Source: Doryteuthis pealeii (taxonomy: Eukaryota; Mollusca; Cephalopoda; Myopsida; Loliginidae). Taken from it: a DNA stretch of 64,000 nucleotides. The DNA lies in the NCBI GenBank assembly GCA_023376005.1, contig CM042157.1:52757841-52821840 (forward strand). The letters are read 5' to 3'. The notes below the pieces were generated by a model, which worked only from the letters and a program-made list of their open reading frames with translations, was not told the origin of the DNA and did not search any database. Position numbers and translations under genes: made by a program. Below, piece by piece: positions 21,161-32,854 of this stretch (positions are counted from its first letter, which is position 1; every line of letters starts with the position of its first letter).

Positions 21161-22203
21161 TATACACAATTCCCTAACCTCTAGGCATAAAATAAACTCA
21201 GGTAGGTTGACATTTTTTATTTATTTATTTGTTATGTCTCCTTGGGCATCTCTCTTTTTCTATCTTCTCATATCAAACTTTAAAACAAAAATCTTTGTAC
21301 AGAATACAATATCAATATAAAGATCTAATTCTGTTAAGTAATTAATCCAATAATACTCTCTTAAATTCTTCTTGTTACCATTTTTAATTATTAATTTTAA
21401 TCATTAATCTTACATTTTTTTCATACTATTGCTCTTTTTGATCTTATTAGTGTTACAACTAGGGCACAGAATACCTTTTAAATGGAGAATTTTACAATTA
21501 ATAAAAAAAATAAAAGTCCGGATTTTGGTTCCTTTTTCCATTCAAAATGGTCAAATGGAGATTTTGAAAAGGCCAACGGGGAAACACACAATATACACAG
21601 AGAAACATATTTAAATGACCAGTGAAAGAAGAATAGATATAACAACTGTAATTTTATTTACCGGACAATACAGAAAATAAAATATCTTTCTGTGGTAAGT
21701 GTGTGTGTGAAATGCATAATAGCAATTTGTTTCATACTAAAAACTATGAAATTGAACAAATGAAATTATCAAATTACTTAGCTCTTACTAGTTGCTGGGT
21801 CGGAAATATGAAGGGTTGTCTAAGAATCCAATAATTCTTCCCGCTAGGTTGAATATAGGTGATACTGACCATCCCTAACTTGTGATGCTCTAATTGCTTT
21901 TTGATGGCCCTTAAATTCTCAGTAGAATTCAATAATTTTATCCGACATGGTGAATTGAAGTTTAGATGACTTCCCTTCATATCAGATGTCCATTAATGGT
22001 GTAGTATGGCCAATCTTATATTTCTCATTGACTTCTCAGTCCATTTTGATGACTTGATTCCTGTGATCAGACTTGAATTCTAGTTCATTGCCATTCCAGG
22101 ATTTTGGGGTCATTGATTTGGCTTTTCTTCTTTTCTTTTCTCATTCATTCTTCCAAGCCTCAGATACTGGATATCTCATTTTCCTTCCCTCCATTGGGGC
22201 AAA

Positions 22204-22429
22204 TGTCCATTTCTCTTTCCAATGTATTTCCTTCCCTTGGGGAAAATGTCCATTTCTCTCTTCCAATGTATTTTCCCTCCCTTGGGGAAATGTCCATTTC
22301 TCTCTTCCAATGTATTTTCCCTCCCTTGGAGGAAATGTCAATTTCTCTTTTCCAATATATTTTCCTTCCCTTGGGGAAATGTCAATTTCTCTCTTCCAGT
22401 GTATTTTCCTTCCCTTGGTGGAAATACCT
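22204..22429. repeat. 45-bp minisatellite, five units
   Basis: The unit contains TGTC(C/A)ATTTCTCTCTTCC followed by A(A/G)TGTATTTTCC.TCCCTTGG. The period is a multiple of three, so several frames stay open across it, but neither composition nor context suggests a protein. Unit lengths vary by 1 bp here but are regular in copy C (47281-47506). Confidence 0.92.
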
Positions 22430-22994
22430 GAGCTAGACTTATACACAATAAGTCTTTGTGCAGCAGGATTTGAGCCTCAGTGACACATTGCCTTTCACTG
22501 CACCCCTCCCTAACCACAAAACTAGAGCTGACAAAACACATGTCTGTCTTACACTGAAGCTAAAAGCAAAAGAGGCTTACTGTTCTTTCTCCCCCATACA
22601 CACACACTTCCTGTTTGCACCTGAACACATCCTTCCAAAAATGGGGTGATCCATAAAGATTTCATTTGATGATAAGTACTTTAAAATTTTAGGATATATT
22701 TCATCAGGCCCCAGTACTTTTACTAACATTCAACATGGATAATAATAGTTTTATGCCTTTAGCTCCTCCATATTTTTTTGTATCTTCCTCATAACAACTT
22801 TCCTGTAGTGGATCAAATTCTTCTAAACACTGAACAGATTGAAAAAAGAAAATTGCTAGTACACTTGCTGTTTCAATTGAACAGCATGTTAAGCTGACCA
22901 CCAGGAACTGTTTTACTATCATTTAACCAACTGTAGTTCAAACCTCTAAACCTGTGTAAAATTTTACAACTTTTCAGGACTATATATGTTCAGC

Positions 22995-23225
22995 TGGCAA
23001 GTGTTTTGTAATGATTATCATTGTAGGAAATGGATACGGAGACCTGAATTTAAATCCTGGACAAGGTTGTTTGCATTTCACATAAGACATGGGAAAGGTA
23101 TGAATCCAACTATTCTCCCTCCAGCTATGGGTAAATAGGGGAGACTGGGCTCAAATCTGTTAAACTCTGCTTAAAAAATGACCTTGTGTCACATGCTGTT
23201 CTTGAAGAGGGAATGGGTAAATGTT
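22995..23225 (+). repeat. tRNA-derived SINE body, copy in segment A
   Basis: Shares the block structure of 8715-9118 and 59455-59690, including ATGGGTAAATAG, GAGACTGGGCTC and TGACCTTGTGTCACAT. The tRNA-like head is degraded. Confidence 0.75.
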
Positions 23226-24000
23226 CAGTAGTTTTACATAACTTCACAACACTTAATAGGTGACTATCAGTACTAAGGAACAAACTGTGATCCAAACCTC
23301 TCATCCATGTGTAGACAGACACTTCAGTTAGTGTGATATATTTTTTCAAAACATCAGATCTTGTATCATCTACTTTGTGTATAGTATAAAGAGTGAGATT
23401 GTGTGATTACTTTTTATCACGGTTGTTTCTCACAGACATTTGTTTTTATGATCTTCTTGTCCAGTTGAATTTCACAAGTGTTTTCTCAATGGCAATGATC
23501 ACATGACAAATGCCTGTTTTGCATGCATTGCATACAAATGATGCCACAAGTAGTATGCAACAAAAGAAACAACATACAAAACTAGAAATGTTGCCATTAG
23601 AACAAAATTTTATGTGTCTGCTATGTTCTCCATTACTGATTTGTATTATTGGTGATCTAATTTGTGATCATCTTGGCTGTCAATGTTTGAGTGTTATCAT
23701 ATTGCAAAAGAACTCTTTTTTTAAAAATTAAAATATAAAATTTCATGCCTCTTACACTTGCCACTTTACTGACCTGTATTGTTGCAATTTTGATTTGTGA
23801 ATCACATCTGTCAATTTTTGTTGTATTGTAAGATTGTCTTTTCCTAACATAATAATTATAAAATTTTGGTATACTATTGCATGTATAAATCCCATCCAAA
23901 CTAGCAAGAATGTGGTTGGTTGGTTGGTTGATTTTAAAGAAGGACAACCTTATTGGGTTATTTTAATAATTCTTTTTTTCTCCTTCCAAGCAATTACAGG

Positions 24001-24224
24001 TGTTAACCTGCTCTTTCTCTCTTTGCAGGTATGATGTACCTGAGATGGGGCTAAGTGCCCATTAGTAGATAAGATTAGAAAATAGAAATTAGAAGATAAG
24101 ATTAGAAAATAGAAGTTAGAAGATAAGATTAGAAAATAGAAGTTAGAAGATAAGATTAGAAAATAGAAGTTAGAAGATAAGATTAGAAAATAGAAGTTAG
24201 AAGATAAAAGTCCACGTCTTAACA
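24001..24224 (+). repeat. copia 5' LTR (224 bp) with internal 27-bp tandem repeats
   Basis: Starts TGTTAACC and ends CTTAACA. Between is a run of five 27-bp units (AGAAGATAAGATTAGAAAAT plus TAGAAGTT-like end). The matched 3' LTR has only one unit, which explains the size difference (224 against 115 bp). Confidence 0.92.
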
Positions 24225-24237
24225 TTGGTAGCAGAGC
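24225..24237 (+). promoter_or_regulatory. copia primer-binding site
   Basis: TTGGTAGCAGAGC immediately follows the LTR. It resembles the TGGTATCAGAGC site that many copia elements use for an internal half of initiator Met-tRNA. Confidence 0.75.
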
Positions 24238-24261
24238 GTAGTTCTCAAATTGACCTTCAAG

Positions 24262-25585
24262 ATGGTGAAGTTTACGATAGCCCCACCTTAGCTCGAGCCC
24301 GGTAACTACACTTCATGGAGAAAGGAAATGGTGTTCTGGGAACACGCTACAAATGTAGATAAGAAGAAACGCGCTGCAACAGTTCTCCTGAGTTTAACTG
24401 GTAAAGCCAGGGAGGCAATCCTAGAAATGTCGCCAACGGATTTAAATGGGGAGGATGGATTAAGTAAATTGTACAGCAAGCTAGACGAATTGTTCAAGGA
24501 AGATGAAAATCAAGCTGCTTTGGAGACATACGATAAGTTCGAGAGATATAGCAGACCTTCTGAGATGACCATTGCGGATTATCTCATCGAATTTGATAGG
24601 ATGACTGCACAATTAAAGTTGCATAAAATAGTACTCCTGAACCTGTCCTTGGATATAGGGTTCTTAGGAGTGCGAACTTGAAGGATAATCATGAGAAGCT
24701 AATAAGTGAACTGACGCTGAAGTCCATGGCGATTCAGCTAAAGAAAGTAATGGGTACTTCTAATCCCGCAAGTGAACCTGTAGCTGTGCAGGTGAAGAAA
24801 GAGGATGTCGCTTACTCGGTTGACAATTCTTCACTGAATACTGATTCAAAAGAAGATAGTGAGGATGTTTTGTATAACAAGTGGTATGGTGGAAGAGGTG
24901 GTCATGGTTCATACCGTGGTGGTGGGAGACCATCTAGACCTTCCTATCGACCCCCTGGAAGGGGCAGATATGCAGGGGCCAAGACGAAGAGTTGCCCAAG
25001 TCCAGTAGGACAGGATGGTAAGCCCCACAACCTGTCGTGTATGTGGCTCAATTTATCATTGGTCATATGATTGTCCAGATAAAGGTTATTCTACCGGTAA
25101 CATCGAAGAAGAAGCGAATATAATTTTCATGGCTCAGAATTCTGATCAGCCAATTGATACCAACACCATTGTTGGAGAGACTTTAGGGTGGATGATTTTG
25201 GACTCTGGGACGACTTCTACAGTGGGTGGACTCAATTGGTACAACTGCTTTCTCGACACCTTACCAGATTCTGTAAGGAATAACCTCAAAGTCACCACAG
25301 GAAGCAAAGTGTTCAAATTTGGTTCCGGAAACAAGCTGACTTCTGTCGTGCTACGTACATTGTTGCTGGTTTCCGTGTAGACATTAATGCGGATATAGTC
25401 GATGCTGACATACCGCTGTTGCTCAGCAAACAGCTATGAAAAAGCCAAGGGCAAACCGGAACTTCAACAGTGATACAATTGATATCCTAGGTAAAAGAAT
25501 AAAATTAATGACTACGTCAACCGGCCATTATTATATACCAATGACGAAAGCTGTGTTATCAGATGGAGAACCTACACACTAATTT
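24262..25585 (+). pseudogene. copia gag and protease, segment A, frameshifted
   Basis: The gag ATG at 24262 (MVKFTIAPP) meets TAG at 24289-24291; the frame then continues through NYTSWRKEMVFWEHATN, a typical copia gag N-terminus, in this copy. Later breaks are single-base: an apparent lost C near 24640 and an extra C near 25025. Domains: helical gag (24300-24700), Gly/Arg-rich stretch (about 24885-24980), CCHC zinc knuckle (about 25030-25075), aspartic protease DSGT at 25201-25212. See copy C for the long open version. Confidence 0.88.
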
Positions 25586-25834
25586 TGAGAATAAAAACTC
25601 GGCTGAGAAACTAAAAATTGCAACCAAGTTGCACAAACAATTCAGTCATCCCGACTGGTAAAAAAGGATTTGGCTAAAAATGCAGGAGTTACTGATCAAG
25701 AATTTCTTACAATGCTGGAAGAGATTCCTTCGTCATGTGAGACATGTTTGAGGTACAAGAAGGTGCAGCCAAGACCTGTAGTTGAATTTTCACTTGCATC
25801 AAGATTTAATGAATGGGTTGCCCTTGATATGAAG
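25585..25834 (+). pseudogene. copia integrase zinc-binding region, segment A
   Basis: KLHKQFSH followed by SCETC gives the HHCC zinc-binding arrangement expected before the core. It ends FNEWVALDMK at 25834, where the 445-bp insertion begins. A frameshift near 25655 comes from an extra base relative to copy C. Confidence 0.85.
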
Positions 25835-26279
25835 TGTAGTGAGAGAGAAGACCTACCTCGTGCAACACAGTGTGACAGAGAGAGTGGCAGGTGTGAAGAC
25901 TTGCCGTATTCTCAAAGGAAGAACCTGCTTCCTTCATAATGTGAGAGCTGTGGACGATCAGTGAAATAAGAAATAGCACAGTGGCCCGGATGTAGGTGGT
26001 CGTGCCATGCTGACGAGTTTCACACGTGCTGCATGGACAATTATGAGTGAGGAGCCCGGATGTGGTGAAATTGAGGTGTATTTAAAGGACTTATTCTCAC
26101 AGACTGGCGAGAACGACTGCAGTAGTATTTTGTTGTCAAGACGAGCGGGACAAAGAAATAATTTTGGATATTGGATTTTGGAGCGTGATACAGTTGGGAG
26201 TGTGTAGACTGTCGATTGGAACTTTGAGTCAGACTAGACTGTTCAACCCCCCCCCCACACACACACTGATTAGATGAAG
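25835..26279. mobile_element. 445-bp insertion inside copia integrase
   Basis: It splits integrase between VALDMK and KGNKILHLID. It is flanked by ATGAAG (25829-25834 and 26274-26279), consistent with a 6-bp target duplication. The insert starts TGTAGTGAG and ends with a C9 run, (AC)n and TGATTAG. No inverted termini or coding capacity are seen. The same insert is in copy C (50905-51349) and, inverted, in copy B near 39200-39650. Confidence 0.75.
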
Positions 26280-26705
26280 GATATAAAAGGGAACAAAATT
26301 TTGCATCTCATTGATCTATTTTCAAAATATAGTGTTGCTGTGAGAGTGCCGAATAAAGAAAGTTCGACTATTATCAATGCTATTTTCAAATATTGGGTTG
26401 CATACTTCGGGTGCCCAAGTAACATTCTGACTGATAATGGTCGCGAGTTTGACAATCAATATTTTCGTGATATGTGTCAGAATCTTAACATAATAGTGAG
26501 GACGACAGGAGCTGAAAGTCCATGGAGTAACAGAGTCTGCGAAAGATACAATGGAGTTATTGAAGAATGCGTCATCAAGACCCTTGAAGATACTAAGTGT
26601 TCATTTAATGTCGCTGTTGCTTGGGCTGTTAGTGCCAAGAACACTCTTAATACTGTGCATGGGTTTAGTCCCAATCAATTAGTCTTTGGTAAAAACCCAA
26701 GTTAG
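26274..26705 (+). pseudogene. copia integrase catalytic core, segment A (intact core)
   Basis: One open frame of 143 codons. Asp14 (LHLIDLFSKY), Asp54 (ILTDNGREF) and Glu90 (NRVCERYNG) form a DD35E triad with 35 residues between Asp54 and Glu90. It ends in FSPNQLVFGKNPS. In copy C the same region has a 1-bp deletion near 51530, so the A version is the better representative. Confidence 0.9.
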
Positions 26706-26717
26706 CCGTCAGTTGCT

Positions 26718-27330
26718 TTGAATAAGCCACCAGCGCTGGAGGGTGTCACTGCGTGTGATGTAGTGGCAGAAAATTTAAATGCCATGCATGCTGCACGTAA
26801 GGCGTACATTTCTAGTGAATCGACTGAAAAATTAAGAAGAGCTCTGAGGCACCAAGTTCGGCCTGCAATCTCTGCCAGGTATAACAATGATCTCGTTTAT
26901 TTCAAGAGGAATGACCTTGACCGATGGTTGGGCCTAGGAACAGTAATCGGGACTGAGCACAAACAAGTCTTGGTCAAACATGGTGGCTGCTATGTCAGAG
27001 TTCACCCGTGTCATCTGATGCCGTATAGTAAAACTATAACGACGATGAATCCTCAAGAAATCAATGTTGAAACCTCAGATAATGGGCAGAAAAATATGAA
27101 TAATGTTGATCAAATTCCTTCGACAGATTTAAGGGTCATTATGATGATACTGATGATGATAGTGAATCGCCTAATGAAGATAACGAGGACATTGATGAGT
27201 TACCGTTGGAGCATAGTGTTGCTGCGCATGAAGATGTTACTGTTGACTCTGAAGCCTTGAATCAGCCCGAATCAAATGGAAATGAACAGAGTTGCATTGA
27301 ATCGGCTGCAGAACCCTCCAGTCGATAGCG
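26718..27330 (+). pseudogene. copia integrase C-terminal and linker, segment A
   Basis: The frame includes RARYNNDLVYFKRND-like and VIGTEHKQVLVKHGG segments (the copia GKGxGP-type C-terminal beta domain), then an acidic Asp/Glu-rich linker. A 1-bp loss near 27133 shifts the frame relative to copy C. Confidence 0.82.
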
Positions 27331-27451
27331 TTGATTTGCCAAAGCCTGCAATGAAAACTTTTCATCTCCCAAAAATTGGTCAAATTTTGGATTGCCCCAA
27401 GGAAGTAAAACTATGTGATTAGATTTTGAAAAGGGGGTCAAGTCATAGGAA

Positions 27452-28400
27452 GTGATACGTGACACACCAAAACAATGTACTCAGCAAGGTTTTCTAATTG
27501 CTGAAGAAGATCCGACCACACTGGAGGCTAAGAGAAATGAATTGGATAATTGGGTTCGAAACAAAGTGTACTCTGAAGTGAAGGATACAGATCAAAATAA
27601 AATCATGACAAGATGGGTTATGACAGAAAAAATAGAAAAGGGGAGGAAAGTTGCCAAGGCTAGATTAGTAGCTAAGGGGTTTCAAGATTCAGATGGTTCA
27701 TCTGTGAGAACAGACTCCCTACATGTTCAAAAGAAGGCCTAAAACTTGCATTAGCAGTCATCGCAACTAATGGATGGAAATGTAATGCCCTAGATATCAA
27801 AACAGCCTTTCTTCAAAGTCATCAAATAAATAGACTGTGTACCTAGTTCCTCCCCCGAAGCAAAATGTAAGAGAACCACTTATGGAAGCTTAACAAATGT
27901 GTGTATGGCCTCAACGATGCCTTGAGACATTGGTATTTGACCATGAAGGATGAGTTGATTCGGTTAGAAGCCGAAGTATGATGAAGATATTTTCACTTGG
28001 AATTTAAATGGAAAGCTTCATGGTATAATTTCCACTCATGTTGATGATTTCTTGTGGGTTGATCTAAAGTATTTCAAGTATCGGTAATTGATAAAATTGG
28101 ATCAAAATTTGTGGAAGTCAGAAGATGCTGTCGAATTCAAATATTTGGGTTTGGATCTTAAGCAGTCAATACATCACGCTAAGTCAAGATTTATCTGTTC
28201 AGAAAACTAGATTATTTGCCAGTTCATGAGGGGTTACTCGACGCTCCTTTATCCTCTCACGAAAAACAATGATTCGCAAGCGAATGGAGAACTAATTGGA
28301 TCACCACTCAAACACGTCCAGATCTAAGCTTTGACGTTATTGAATATAATTCATTAATGAAGAAAGGCAAAGAAAGGTGGAATGTTTTAGGCAAGTAAAC
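27452..28400 (+). pseudogene. copia reverse transcriptase, segment A, broken
   Basis: N-terminal RT (NELDNWVRNKVY, IMTRWVMTEK, KARLVAKGFQD), then NALDIKTAFLQ with the first catalytic Asp in another frame after a break near 27718. The second motif is HVDD at 28037-28048 (usually YVDD in copia). At least four frame changes. Confidence 0.85.
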
Positions 28401-28449
28401 AAGCATATCAAAAAGGCAAAGAAGGAAAACATCCCAAAGTTGTTATACC

Positions 28450-28966
28450 GAACTTGGTTGATTGAGTGAATTGTCAATCATTGGATATTCTGACACATCT
28501 TTTGCAACTTAGATGATGGTGGATCTCAAGGCTATATCATCTCGTTGTTGGAAAGAATGGGAAACATTTTCCACTTCACTGGCAATCCAAAAGAATCAGA
28601 AGAGTCGTCAAAAGCACACAAGCTGCTGAAACTCTGGCTATGGTAGATCTCGCGGAAGCGTGTGTCTTATATAAGATGTTCATTTGTGACCTGCTACACA
28701 TAGATCCTATGAAAATAAGATCATATGTAAAACTGCCAATTCTGGTATGCACTACTCAACGCATTCATCAACACAGATCCTATACAAGCGTCTGAGAATT
28801 GAAATGGCCATATTTCGAGAAATGATAGCTAATAAAGATATATAATATAAACTGGTTACCAACTGAAAACCAGGTTGCCGATGTCTTCACGAAGAGAGGT
28901 GTTCTATCATCCAAGGTTCTACAACATATGATGAGCACAAGACAGTCAGCGTATAACCCACCTCAG
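28450..28966 (+). pseudogene. copia RNase H, segment A, broken
   Basis: Pieces of GYSDTSFA, HWQSKRIRRV, QAAETLAMVDLAEA and NQVADVFTKRGV are readable in changing frames. Copy C carries the same region as one frame. Confidence 0.85.
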
Positions 28967-28989
28967 AAGAAGACAGAAAGAGGAAGAGC

Positions 28990-29104
28990 TGTTAACCTGC
29001 TCTTTCTCTCTTTGCAGGTACGATGTACCTGAGGTGGGGCTAAGTGCCCATTAGAAGATAAGATTAGAAATAGAAATTAGAAGATAAAAGTCCACGTCTT
29101 AACA
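28990..29104 (+). repeat. copia 3' LTR (115 bp), segment A
   Basis: TGTTAACC...CTTAACA with one 27-bp unit. Relative to the 5' LTR there are three substitutions over about 110 aligned bases, so the insertion is not very recent. Confidence 0.9.
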
Positions 29105-29248
29105 AACAGGGTTTCAAGTAATCTATTAAATTAATCATTTGTAACAAAATGATAGCTTCAAGTAACTATTTTTAATTCACATAATTTGCACAGTTATATA
29201 GTTTCAATTAAGTATTCCTATTTAATAATACTAATTTGCTTACAACCC

Positions 29249-29302
29249 CATATATATATATATATATATATAGTCATCCACAAATACTCAAATACTCAAA
29301 AC

Positions 29303-29340
<38 letters not shown>
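29249..29340. repeat. two (TA)n tracts with inverted flanks
   Basis: Short (TA)n at about 29252-29271 and 29308-29339, separated by CATCCACAAATACTC-type sequence. AATACTCAAAACCA before the second tract is inverted after it (TGGTTTTGAGTATT). Also at 54343-54450 and inverted at 36335-36425. Confidence 0.85.
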
Positions 29341-29341
<1 letters not shown>

Positions 29342-29524
29342 TTTTGAGTATTTCAATCTAATACAATAATTTACACATAATCATATGGTTTCAATTAATT
29401 CAAGCAATACAGTTTCAAACTAATAATAAAAATAATAATCCTTTGTAAACAATATAGCTTCAAGTAACTATTCTTAGTCCAAATAATTTGTACACAAATC
29501 TTATTTTCAAATATTCTAATACTA

Positions 29525-32500
29525 ATAGTTTCAAACAGTTCTATTTGATCCATAGATAGTACCTAACAGGTACTCTCACTACAACTCCTGAAGCTTCACT
29601 CTGAAATTTGCAACACTTGCCTTGCCTCTGACATTGCTGCATTTCATGATGAATAAAATTCTTGTCTGTCAGTTGTTTGCAGCCTACATTTAAAGACTTG
29701 AACCTCCACATATCCCCAGAGAAAGTAAACACAAGAATGAGAAGATGGCCACAGGAAATAAGCTGCATTGAATCATATAGTCAACATTTTTTAAATAGTT
29801 TTTCAATCACAAATGCACAATGTTTACCTTTACACCATGATAGCAAATGAAATGCATGCTGTCTGCTGCTGCTGCTCAGTAACATACTCCCACCACACAC
29901 TGCTACTAGAGATCATCTGCCAGACACTAAAAAAAAAAGAAAGATTAATTCATTTAAGAGATACCAATGACTAAAGTTCATGCTATAAATCAGGCCACCA
30001 CCCACAGGAAACAACTCAGATTTCAGATGTGTGTGAAGGGAGAGAAATTTATATCTTTCTACTTTATACCCAAGTCTAAAAGACACGTATATTATTCATT
30101 GATAATGTTCAAATCAGAACAACGTAGGAGATATGGCTTTCAGGCTCAAGCCCAACAGCTAATCCCTCTATTTTGAAGCAATAAAAATTCTCTCAGAGTG
30201 TGTCACATTCAGGTGGCTTTGTTCTGCCCTGCAATGTAACAGCTGCCAAACCACATGTGCTGCCAGCTATATTGTTTAGTCACCTTTTCATACCTTTTTT
30301 CCCCCAGAATTTAAAAACCTGGGGGTGGGCAAGTTTAAACTACCAAGAAGGAGCGCTCAGTCACTCCCAACCTGCCACTTGTAATTCACAGCTATGATGC
30401 TCCATGCCCTCCAGACCTGCACACGCACTGTTCTCCATCAACCGTGGACTTGTAGAAATTCTGACTGTTACATGTTGTGTCTTTAACATCCACCGCATCT
30501 CTCTTCCCCAAATATAGTATCAGTACCAAGCTGAGCAAATGACTGAAAGATTTGCGACCAGGTGATGATCTGACGAGACTACGGTCCCCACACCGAGAAA
30601 AAAAAGAAGAAAAAAGTGTTCGCTGAACAGTTGAGATATCCAGATTTGTTACTAGGCTTACTCCTGACCAGCTCAGATCTGCAAGCGCTCATGTTATGGC
30701 TCGAAACTTCCTCCTGGTCCAAGGATGGTCGACAAGAGCCAGTTAGGTCATTGTGTAATTGCGAGATCTGCACTACCAGCAGGTAGTCACCACTGAGCTG
30801 TTTTTTTAATAATGTTGGTGTTTACACACTCAGACCAAGCCGATTTACATGTTAGCGTGACGTTGGTTGCTTGTGAGTAACTAAGTTTTAACTTAGTATA
30901 ATCCATATTGTCAAACTATCATCTTCAAACATAGAATGACAGGCTATTTTTTTTTTCTTTGCTTTGGAGTTAGTGGCCAGGGTAGGAGAGGTTGTGGATA
31001 ATGTAGCTTTACCCAACGGAAAACATAAAAATTAATTTTACAAGTCACAACTGAATTAATAAAAAATTACTAAAATGAAAATAATATCATACAACAACAT
31101 TGCCGTCCTGGTTTTTTTTGTGAGTAAAAGTGACACTAACTTTCAGTATACCACATTCACTTTCATCTTCAAAACTTGGATATATATATATAGATATATT
31201 TGGAGCATTCAAAAATAGTGAAGAGTTGGCAATAGGAAATACGTTTATTTCCTCATTATCAGGAACATTAGTGAGAGTTCATTCAGTCCACAAAGACTCA
31301 GCGTGACTCTTTTCTGACTGCTGTGCTTCAAAAATTTTTTATACAGTTAAGGTATTTTTCCACTCAGGCTCGTTATGTAAACTCATGTTACCCATAGTAA
31401 AACAATTTAGAAACATGTTCCGTACATACATCTACTCATTCTTCTGTAAATCACATAGTTTCACTTCTCAGCCAGCAAACTGAAACCATACAAATCATTT
31501 GCTAATAGAAGATACTTGAATAAAACTGTATGTAAAGAAATGCTGATATCATATAACGTGCAAAATCTCTTAATAAACCAACTACACAATAATCAGAGTT
31601 AGTAACCTGTTAGAGGTCCATCTATGATTAAATAGATCGCTTCAAAATTATTTGTATTGGAAAGATACGTACGTGTGGAAAAAATTCTTAGGAAACTACA
31701 CAAAAAATGTAAATATAAATGACATAACTCAATTCCTTAACTCTAGCATAAAATAACCTGATGAGTGATATCTGTTAAAAATTAAATCAGTCAATCAACT
31801 ACAGTTAAAGTGTGTCTGTAGCTCTGTCTGTTATCTTTTTGGTACGAACGTGATTGTATAGAACTAAGACATCTCATTGTGTAATGTGTAAACTGTATTT
31901 AGCAGACCATTGTTGTGAGTTTTATTCTCACTGGTGCCCCATACTTGACCTTGCTGCCACTTACTAAGCTAACCTAATAAAATAGCTATTGAGACTCAAA
32001 GCCTGAACATACTATTTCATTCACATATATGTATTCATTGAATGTTTGTCAAAATATTTTGTAAATTCATTGATTAGAAAACCTAGCTTAGTCATTTGTT
32101 TGTTTCTACTTCATCCAAAACAACAAGGTTTCTTTCAAAGTTTAGCTTGATTTATTTTTAGCAGTGACTGTTGCCCTTGATAGAGCTGTGATCAAAAAGT
32201 GATCACACTAGCTGTATTTATTTAGCAATCTATAGCAACTGGATTCATTAGATAGGAAAGAAAAGAGAGCAAAATAGATATACCAAATCAAAGTTCATTT
32301 CATAAGAAATAATAGATAGATTGATAGTAACAAAACTTTTTTGTCTCTGATTCTGAGACTAAATTTATATGTGAACTAATTATAGATTGCATACTCTTCT
32401 TTATCATATTTACTAAGCTTTGCTTGTTTTCTTTCTTTAATGGTATATCAATCTTGTGGTTACTTGAATGCCAAACATCATTGTAGAAAGAACAATAGTG

Positions 32501-32760
32501 TACTACTGTGAGGATGAATGGGTTCATACTTTTCAAAGCTATTGTCCAAAATGTATTAAAGTGTGACTGAGTTCAACTCACTACAATATCACAGACTCTT
32601 GTTTGTTGGTACAAGTCCTTTTCAGCAGGCTTAGATATTACTGGACTGTGCATCCTCTACACAAAGGCTAGATGAGATTCAGCAGGTTGGACCGGCTTGT
32701 AAAGACCTTTCTTATAATTTCATTAGTTCCAAGATCCTAATATAAGATAATGATTGAACA
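29525..32760. other. non-coding repeat-rich DNA, low-quality end of copy A
   Basis: Matches 54620-58110 with frequent 1-3 base losses. It includes interspersed-repeat fragments at 29525-29580 and 31599-31800 and a tRNA-like SINE head at 31871-31942. No gene. Confidence 0.7.
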
Positions 32761-32776
32761 GGTGGTCGAAAAGAAT

Positions 32777-32854
32777 GGTTAAAAGTGTTTAATGTCAAAT
32801 GTTAAATGTTTAAAAATGTTAATGGTTAAATGGTGACCATAAACACTTTTAACC
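32777..32854. other. palindrome centre (fold-back junction)
   Basis: GGTTAAAAGTGTTTAATG.TC (32777-32796) is inverted at 32835-32854, with about 38 bp between. From here outward the two arms are reverse complements for more than 8 kb, apart from indels. Confidence 0.9.

Larger units (their letters stand above)
24001..29104 (+). mobile_element. Ty1/copia retrotransposon, copy in segment A
   Basis: A complete insertion: 5' LTR 24001-24224, primer-binding site, gag-protease-integrase-RT-RNase H in copia order, 3' LTR 28990-29104. The 5-bp target duplication ACAGG is at 23996-24000 and 29106-29110, with one extra A after the 3' LTR that is absent in copy C. Integrase before RT identifies Ty1/copia. 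The coding region is broken by many 1-bp indels relative to copy C, several in homopolymers, so some breaks are probably sequencing errors. A 445-bp insertion in integrase and a TAG near the start of gag are shared with copy C and so are real. Confidence 0.93.
15852..32832 (+). repeat. segment copy A (forward)
   Basis: About 16,980 bp that correspond base by base, apart from small indels, to copy C at 41013-58183. Its last 8.3 kb (24487-32796) is also present inverted as copy B. Offsets between matching landmarks: start 25,161; base 20893, 25,062; base 24001, 25,085; base 29104, 25,092; end 25,351. The jump over the last 3.7 kb shows copy A losing about 260 bases relative to C near the palindrome centre. 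Confidence 0.95.

Noticed and set aside
22104..22541. Overlapping frames around the minisatellite as a repeat-protein gene
   Set aside because: Open in several frames on both strands because the unit is 45 bp, and not stable between the two assembled copies.
24328..25380. Gag domesticated as a host gene
   Set aside because: It lies between paired LTRs with a target duplication and is followed by protease, integrase, RT and RNase H. Nothing indicates host use.
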